From positions 841,164,094 to 841,228,093 of the forward strand of contig CM048744.1 in NCBI GenBank assembly GCA_026315105.1: a stretch of 64,000 bases of DNA, given 5' to 3'. The notes under the pieces were generated by a model. It did no database searches and had not been told where the DNA came from. It was given only the letters and a program-made list of their open reading frames with translations. The position numbers were made by a program, and so were the translations under genes. Source of the stretch: Locusta migratoria. Lineage: Eukaryota; Arthropoda; Insecta; Orthoptera; Acrididae. Below are positions 56,931 through 64,000 of this stretch, one piece after another (the first letter of the stretch is position 1; each line of letters opens with the position of its first letter).

Positions 56931-59403
56931 AGAAAATGCAACTAAGACGACAAGAATAGCATACAAAATCACAAAGGGGTCTCAGCTCTCTGACAATGGT
57001 ATGAATGACAGTGGTAACTGCTTCCTAAGAAATTAATTAAGTATCCATAATGGCATGAGTGCTGCAATTGTAAAGTTGAGACAGTGAAAAGAAGTTACTC
57101 ATGCAAGATGCCTGAATAGTCAGGCATTACTAAGTTTAATTTAACTTTTTTACAATTTAATTTGTCAACACTGCTGATTCTTCTTACCATGGCTGTAACT
57201 TACACAGGAGATGATTGCAAATGTGTGTATGGAAGTCACCAGAGTGTTACTGCTATGAGAATCAGAGTCACTCTGGAGTGGTACTGCTGCTACCAAAGCT
57301 GTCACCACAATGTGTGTGGCTTTTCCCAGGCTTGGCTCCAAAATGTGTGTCGCTTCTACAAGGGCCGTGGCTAGAATGATGAAGCTGCTTCCAGGGTTGT
57401 CTCTTTACCACGTATTGCTTCTCCCAGAACCGAGTTAAGAGCATTGTTATTACTATGATATTAGCATCTCCTATGCACTCTGTTTTGCGTTTAAAAAACC
57501 TGTGTGCCAATAGCAAGAGTTTGTGTAGATTTGGCTTATGGTATCTTTGATAAATCACGATTACTTTTCCGACTAACACATGTGTAAAACTTGCCTTCCA
57601 AACAAATAAATTCTTTCCTGTTTAGATCTAAGAATTTTTGGCTGTTGACTTAAGTCACAAATTGAGAGATATTGACAGGTTATTGAACTCCATGTGAGAG
57701 AGGGAAACAATATTCCTGTCGCTGTCACTCTTGCTGCCAGCTGGGCATCTGTCTGAATATTTTAAACAGTTACAGACTGTGATATTTTCAGTTGATGTTT
57801 CCTTGAAGCCATTCAGTTGCATGAATAATGAGTCCTTCCACTTAGCAGGACATTTGCATTCTCACACTGAAAGGTTCTTGGACCAGCTTTCACAGTACCA
57901 GCATGTGATGTACTGAAAGTGGCTACACTAAAGTCATCTCGTGGATGTAGACTAGCATGCTGTCAGCACCTGTAAGTTCCGGTATATCAGCATCTTGCCC
58001 ATTGTGCCATGACTAACTTTGACAACAAGTAGAATTCAACCACTACACAGCTCCATATGCTAATAAAGAGATCTTCACAATCACTGCTGTACTTTCACAT
58101 CAAATCCAAAAGGTTTTTTTTCTCTTGTTTGTTAAAATCCTGCTTGGAATACAGTCCTGTCTCTCGTCAAAAACAGGACAGAATTAATGCTGCCTCACCT
58201 GTTGATTAATAGTCACTGTCACTATTTCTGATGTTTGGTCATCTTTGGTTGTGTTGACTCTATGTGTGTTATCTTCCTTGTTTACCCTATGCAAACCTAA
58301 GTGTTAAATTAACTGGTACATTGCTTCCTTGAGTGCAATTGTACCTTGTGAGTGGTAGGGTGTGCTCCTGTCGAAATTTTGGCGGTGTCAACGACTACAC
58401 CTGGCAACATATCTGTAAGATGTTTGAACATTCATTACACTCTGAAAAGTTAAGATTTCACATTATTCACCATTATTTTAACTTTTTGAATCAGGCTTTC
58501 TTTCATATGTTAATGCCACAAAGTGTGATAGTATTTCTGTGAATAGTCTCTGGCTCTTACATATATGATAGGGTACAACACACTCCTTATGCTACTTAGA
58601 ACGTCGTTTGTTGTCAAAAAATTACCAAATAAAATATTCCTTAGAGACTCCTTATATAATCATAATACAAAAACTTCTGGCTTCCAACACTTTTCTTTCA
58701 TTGTGGAAATTTTTTTGCAACATATGATAAAAAAAGAACAGCAATGCTCTTATTGTGTCACTCAATGCAATCACAGCGGTGAGTAATTCAGACAACCATC
58801 CCAACACAAATCTGTTAGTCATGTGTAGATGGCCTCTCGCATAGTGACTATGAATCTATAAGACTGTTTGTCCGCAGAGAAATATAACCCGTTCTACTGT
58901 GACATGAATCCATGTGTGAGCACTCGAGCTGGTTTATGCACACAGGTGCAAAATGCTGCATTTCAAGTGGGTTTTCTGGTGTTGTTATTTTCAACTGTGA
59001 TCAGCAGATGAAATTCACATGAGTGTCTGTGAACTCATTTGGCTACTGCATGACATATTCCATACACTTCTCAGCAACTAATTATTTTACAAAGACAGCA
59101 ATGAAAATTCTGTTTTTTGTATTGTTGTTGATAGGATTTTTTCTTACCAACTTTGTAAGTACTCTGATATCTCTACGTAAATCCCATAATTTAAATTTTG
59201 CAACTATGTTTAATTTCGTATGTCAATATTACAATGTACAGTTTTACAACTGACAGATAAATTTAAGCTTCAAAATTGATAATAAATCAGTCTTTGAGTA
59301 ATAAATGCGATCACATTAACCTACACATTTAAATGTTGTGGTGTTCAGTCATATATTCTTATTCATGAATAACAGGAAATATTTAATGATTACATCGCTT
59401 AAA

Positions 59404-59406
<3 letters not shown>
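56931..59406. other. No recognised feature (~2.5 kb)
   Basis: Non-coding intronic DNA. I looked for a further host exon in the phase left open by exon C and found none that is convincing; short frames at 57162, 57731, 58333 and 59023 show no family resemblance. Confidence 0.55.
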
Positions 59407-59445
<39 letters not shown>

Positions 59446-59740
59446 TTTACTTACCAGGCAAAAAAACACAGGTACATAGATAGAAACACAAATAAAAACA
59501 AACACAAATGCTGAGCTTTCCAACCCTGTGTTGCTTCTTCAGAAAAAGAGCAGGGAAGGAGGGGGAAAAGGAAAGGATGCGGGTTTAAAGGAGTGGGTGA
59601 GGAGTCATTACAATCCCAGGAGAGGAAAGACTTACCTGGGGAGAAAAAGGATAGGTAAACACACACAACCCACACCCACCCACCCACCCACCCACACACA
59701 CATACACACACACACCAAGGCAGACATATGTAAAAAGCCG
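59407..59740 (-). mobile_element. PLE 3' tail with GT microsatellite
   Basis: A GT run (59407-59443), taccaggcaaaaaaacacag, gttgcttcttcagaaaaag, a purine-rich block, cattacaatcccaggagag, and a CA-rich end with ggcagacatatgtaaaaag. Same tail as at 17480-17700, minus orientation. Confidence 0.78.
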
Positions 59741-59829
59741 CTATATATCACACTCCTCCCCCCTCCCCCACTGCAGACTGGAGTACTCTTACTGAGCCAG
59801 GGGGGGGGGGGGGGATGAGGCGACGGCAG

Positions 59830-61400
59830 CCTGTGACATTGAAGACCTCAGCACTCAAACAATGATGAGCTCCACTGCTTCATTGGGTAGGCTCGATGGA
59901 GCATGTAGGCAGCAAGTGGTGGGGCCGACAACTGAGAAGTTTGCCAAGTGTCGAGGGGGACAGACATGAAAATCTAGCAGGTGTGTAACCGGGTGGGCCA
60001 ATGACTGAAGTGGGATGACGTTGTGCCCCACACATGACGGGAGAGGAAAAATGCACGCCAGGTGTCCACATCACATCCACTGAGGGGGGGGGGGGGTCGA
60101 AACACTTTAGCAATTCACACTTTGTTTGCTGATGAGGGGGAGAGCAGCTTGTGGCCATGCAATTATGTACAACAAGCCTTTGAGTAAAAAGATTGATATG
60201 TTTTTTGCAAGGGGGTGGGGTAGAACAGGGAACTAGGAGGGGAGGGGAAGGTGATGGAAGCCTTGAAAGGGGGAAGTCAGGGAACCCTCAAATGGAGTGG
60301 AAGAGGAAGAGGGCAAATTGCTCGTGGCATGAGTGGGAGAAGTGGATAGAGAAGGGGTGAGGAGGAAGCCTCATGCAGAGTGAGCAGAGGTGGGTGACTT
60401 CATCCTGAGGAGGAGAAGTGAGCTCACCTTGAGCCGGTTTGACTCAATTAATTGATACAGTTGACGGTTTACCGTTGATTGAGGTAATGAAATTATCTGG
60501 GAATTTCTTAAGGACCCGATGTGGCCTAGATAAGGGGAGGCTGAGAGGGGGACGCACTTTGTCATCACATAGGATGCCAAGCTACAGATGTTCAGCTCCC
60601 GCAGGATGTGGACAAAAGGAGGAAAGTGACTTGATGGAGGTGGAGGATTTATTGTGGCACAGTGGAGACGAATCCTGTCGACTAGGATGGGAAGATCACT
60701 TGGGTTTGGAGGGGGGCGGGGTTAATGAGCTCCACAGGTAAGACAAGAGGTTGTTAGTAGATGAACTCTGTGACAGAACCGCAGAGGTCCTCTTTGTAGG
60801 TGGCACTGAGGCCAAGCAGGACCAGAGGATGAGCCTTTGTTCAAAGAGAGTCATGGCATTGGAGGGCGGTTTTAAGTGTTCTGTGCCACTGCTCTACCAA
60901 TCCGTTACATTTGGGATTGTAGGTGCTGGTGTGGATGTGTTTGATGCCACAGAGGTGGCAGAGGTCCGAGATGAGGGCTGATTGAAACTTCCAGCCTTGG
61001 TCTGTGGTTAAGACCAAGGGGCAGCTGAAGTGGGCAATCAATGACTGAATAAAAGCCCTCACAACAGTTTGTGCTATGATTTTGGCAAGGGGGTGGCCTG
61101 GGTATTGTGGTCAATGGCAGAGAGAATATAATGGAATCCGTCAGTAGGAGGAAATGGGGCTGACTAGGTTGATGTGAACCTGTTGAAATCTGCCTGCAGG
61201 AACAGAAAGGGAAACAAAGGATGGGAAGTGTGTGTCAAGATTTTACTGTGTTGACAGGGTAGGCAGGTGGAGGCCTAAGCTTGGCAGTCATGTTTTGTAT
61301 TCCGCCAGACAAAACATTCAGTTACTAGTCTGGTGAAGGCACAAATACCAGGAGGTGCCAGGTCATTTAGACTTGGAAAGATCTCGCACTGCAGCAGCCA
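59830..61400 (-). mobile_element. Ty3/gypsy retrotransposon 3, integrase end
   Basis: The minus-strand frame 61062-60841 holds an integrase core: VLTTDQGWKFQSALISDLCH, GIKHIHTSTYNPKCNGLVEQ and WHRTLKTALQCH. This is the DQG...NG.VEQ pattern with the second catalytic Asp and the Glu in place. The zinc-binding N-terminus is suggested near 61300. The integrase C-terminal and 3' parts follow to ~59830, with stops. RT and gag are absent. G-runs at 59799-59815 and 60084-60095 lie in it. Confidence 0.82.
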
Positions 61401-61439
61401 AGGAAGTCTTTTGACACTGGACCTCACTAGCTTCTTCTA

Positions 61440-62450
61440 ATTAAATTTTGTGCTTATGGAATATTGCCACAGTTGTGTGATTAGACTAACGATTTTCTGT
61501 CACAAAGGACACAGTATGTTGTAATTAACAGAAAGTCATTGAGTAAAACAGAAGTGATATTTGGCATTCCCCAGGAAAGTGTTATAGGCCCCTGCTGTTC
61601 CTTATCTTTATAAGTGATTTAGGAGACAATGTGAGCAGCTCCCTTGGACTGTTTGTGGATTATGCTGTCATTTATTGGTTAGTAAAGTCACCAGAACACC
61701 AATAGCAATTACAAAATGATTTAGAGAAGATATCTGCATGATCAAAAACTTTGCATTTGATCCTGAATAGTGTCAAGAGTGAAGTCATCCATATGAGCAC
61801 TAAAAGAAATGCATTAAACTTCATCCATACAATAAAACAGTCAAAACTACAGGCCATAAATTCAAGTAAATACCTAGGAATAACAGTCACAAACAACTTA
61901 ATTTGGAAAGAACACAACAAAAATATGTTAGAGAAAGTGAACCAAAGGCTGTGTTTCATTGGCAGAACACTTAGAAGATGCAACAGTGCTACTAAAAAAC
62001 TGAGTACACTACATTTGTGCATCCTACTTTGTAGTATTGCTCTGCATTTTGATATCCCCATCAAGTCCGACTGACAGAATATAGAGGAAGTTCACAGAAT
62101 GGCAGCTCGTTTATCCCCATCAAGTCCGACTGACAGAATATAGAGGAAGTTCACAGAATGGCAGCTCGTTTTGTATTGTTGCAATATAGGGGAGAGAGTG
62201 TTACAGATATGATGCACAGGTTGGGGTGGAAATCATTAAAAGAAAGGCATTATTTATTGTGGTGAGATTTATATGCGAAGTTTCTTTCATCAACTTTCTC
62301 TTCCAAATGTGAAAATATTTTGTTACCAGCCACCTACAGAAGGAGAATGCAACAGAAGAGAAATATCATAGAAGCTGTCCGATGAACCCTCTACCATGCA
62401 CTTCAATGTGATTTCCAGAGTATGTATGTAGATCTAGGTATCTCCTTTGT
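61440..62450 (+). mobile_element. LINE remnant, RT palm to 3' end
   Basis: Plus strand: YRPLLFLIFISDLGDNVSSS and LGLFVDYAVIYW, in which the second Asp of FADD is Tyr (61661-61663), so RT is dead. Then comes 61751-62074 with SEVIHMSTKRNALNF, LGITVTNNLIWKEH and LCFIGRTLRRCNSATK. The 3' end near 62400-62440 has catgcacttcaatgtgattt and a terminal tatgtatgtagatcta. It is related to the minus copy at 42-43 kb. A perfect 59-bp tandem duplication lies inside (62053-62170). Confidence 0.83.
62053..62170. repeat. Perfect 59-bp tandem duplication
   Basis: 62053-62111 and 62112-62170 are identical (starting tatccccatcaagtccgact). The unit is not a multiple of three, so it also shifts the LINE frame. 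Confidence 0.95.
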
Positions 62451-63100
62451 CATCTTCATGTGCTTCCTCTTCTTTTCCTATTAATATCCTCTAAAAGAAA
62501 TATTCCATATTATGAATCCTCAATGCATTCTTTCCATCTCTTGAGCATGTCTTCAGGAAGCAGAATTTTCTCCACTTTGTCTTCTGTTGTTCCCAAGCAA
62601 GTTGCTTGTGTTTGAAAAAAATGTATTTGTTTTTCAGAAGGCTGAATCACTTTTTCCATTTAGCATATTTTCTTCTGGTTTCTGCACTGTTCTTGAAGAA
62701 AATTTTCTTTTGCTGTCTTAGCTTCTCTGCTGACTAAATTTCTTAGCCTTTTGCATTCAGCTTTTCCTTTTCATAGTTTCCTGTTTTCTGTAAACTGAAA
62801 AATGTTTGTTGTAATCCATTTCCACTTATTTTTGGGTTTAGTTATCCCAACTATATTTTCTGCTAATGTATATATACTTGTTATAATTTGTTCACAGTCT
62901 TCATTTTGTGCATTGTGTTTGAAATTTTCAGCAAAGTTGTCTGTCACATGTGCACAATGCTTTTTCAGTCCATTGGTTTTCATTTTTTGTAGTTACAATT
63001 GTAGTTTTACTGCCTCCTTATTTAGACATTTGAAGGTGAAATGAGCTTTTCATTAGGACCTTGCTGTGGTCACTGCAAAAGGATAGTTCCTGTACTCACT
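62451..63100 (-). mobile_element. LINE linker remnant (endonuclease to RT)
   Basis: Minus-strand frames (62983-62771 and downstream pieces) read KPKNKWKWITTNIFQFTENR, then SREAKTAKENFLQEQCRNQK, a Lys/Glu-rich layout typical of the segment between LINE endonuclease and RT. A VLMKSSFHL piece near 63030 suits the endonuclease end. No catalytic motif survives, so the call is tentative. Confidence 0.5.
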
Positions 63101-63307
63101 TTTTAAGATGTGAGAATGTGATCACTCTGTTGTCTTCTCAAGTCGTCTGGGTCTTCTATGTGTACATTATGCAAATTCAAGGTTGCTATTTTAAAAGTAA
63201 AGAAAGCTTGTATTTAACCTTCAATATTAACAAGAAAACTCCGAGACATTGTGCTAACTAAATGATTCAATTTCAACAGGTTCCAAATTAAACAACTAGT
63301 GTTATAA
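63101..63307. other. No recognised feature
   Basis: Short non-coding stretch between LINE fragments. Confidence 0.55.
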
Positions 63308-64000
63308 GTCCACGCCCAAAACCACAGACATTGCTGACGTGGGGTGGCTTGCGTGCCTCAACGATACAGATAGCCGTACCGTAGGTGCAACCACAGTGGA
63401 GGGGTACCTGTGGAGAGGCCAGACAAATGTGTGGTTCCTGAAGAGAGGCAGCAGCCTTTTCAGTAGTTACAGGGGCAACAGTGTGGATGATCGACTGAGC
63501 TAGCCTTGTAACATCTTTGCCATGTAGTTACTGCGAACAGCTGAAAGCAAGGGGAAACTAAAGTTGTTACTTCTCCTGAGGACATGCAGCTCTACTGTAT
63601 GACTATATGATGATGGCGTCTTCTTGGGTAAAATATTCCGGAGGTAAAATAGCCCCCCATTCGGATCTCCGGATGGAGACAAATCAGGAGGATGTCGTCA
63701 TCAAGAAAAACAAAACAGGCATTCTGCGGGTCGGAGCGTGGAATGTTCTAACACTTAATCGCGTAGGTAAGCTAGAAAATTTGAAAAGAGAAATGGATAA
63801 GTTAAATTTATATATGGTGTGGATTAGTGAATTTCGGTGGCAGGATGAACAGGACTTTAGATCAGGTGAGTACAGGTTTATAAATACAAAATCAGTTGAT
63901 GGTAATGCAGGAGTAGGTCTGATAATGTATAAGAAAATAGCAGTGTGGGTAAATTGCTATGTACAGCATAGTGAATACATTATCATAGCAAAGAAGATAC
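63308..64000 (+). mobile_element. LINE 5' end and endonuclease start, running off the window
   Basis: The same 5' region as the copy at 37401 (gtccacgcccaaaaccacag, gtggggtggcttgcgtgcct). The endonuclease start follows: LRVGAWNVLTLNRVGKLENL, then MVWISEFRWQDEQDFRSGEY, with the catalytic Asn and Glu kept. It is broken by stops and leaves the window at 64000. Confidence 0.85.

Noticed and set aside
56931..59406. A fourth host exon in the phase left open by exon C
   Set aside because: Short plus frames here show no protein family resemblance or convincing paired splice sites in the right phase.

Overview
The window looks like intronic DNA of a large, repeat-rich insect genome, most likely an orthopteran (grasshopper or locust type). 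That is inference from three things seen here: very long introns, split exons with GT/AG borders, and dense nested non-LTR, Penelope-like, Ty3/gypsy and mariner elements plus tRNA-derived SINEs. Nothing looks prokaryotic: there are no operons, ribosome binding sites or CRISPR arrays.

The only host gene I can support is on the plus strand and is represented by three coding exons at 16652-16879, 31793-32049 and 46989-47137. Each has an AG acceptor and GT donor. The phases agree (0/0, 0/2, 2/1), and the introns are about 14.9 kb each. The joined protein segment is about 211 residues. From memory of the family it resembles PPP1R36-type protein phosphatase 1 regulatory subunits, centred on an RSDAFN motif. 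The first and last exons lie outside the window or were not recognised.

Region by region. 0-3.6 kb: a Penelope-like element (PLE) split by a 2.4-kb DNA transposon with ~690-bp inverted repeats. 3.5-7.1 kb: antisense non-LTR (LINE) remnants. 7.5 kb: a SINE. 8.1-11.2 kb: a decayed sense LINE. 12.6-14.6 kb: PLE pieces. 15.2-16.5 kb: a mariner ending ~165 bp before the first exon. 17.5-19.8 kb: the most complete PLE (reverse transcriptase plus GIY-YIG). 20.2-26.6 kb: an antisense gypsy element carrying a LINE and a SINE insertion, abutted by a PLE to 28.3 kb. 29.8-31.5 kb: a sense LINE, then exon 2. 32.9-37.25 kb: a second antisense gypsy with an inverted RNase H segment. 37.4-40.1 kb: a LINE with endonuclease and reverse transcriptase. 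41.9-46.6 kb: two antisense LINEs, then exon 3. 47.8-49.0 kb: a second mariner. 50 kb: a tandem repeat. 51.0-53.4 kb: a Helitron-like element with a nested PLE. 54 kb: a palindromic tRNA-SINE. 55.9-56.9 kb: a different PLE lineage. 59.4-64 kb: a PLE tail, a third gypsy fragment and three LINE fragments.

Almost every mobile gene is broken by frameshifts, stops or lost catalytic residues, so the window is a fossil bed rather than a working cassette. The most interesting structures are the palindromic tRNA-SINE with hairpin tips, the long-inverted-repeat element carrying an unassigned gene fragment, the divergent GIY-YIG PLE lineages with tandem or long target duplications, and a 147-bp insertion with a perfect 14-bp target duplication. 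I found no convincing new multi-gene system.
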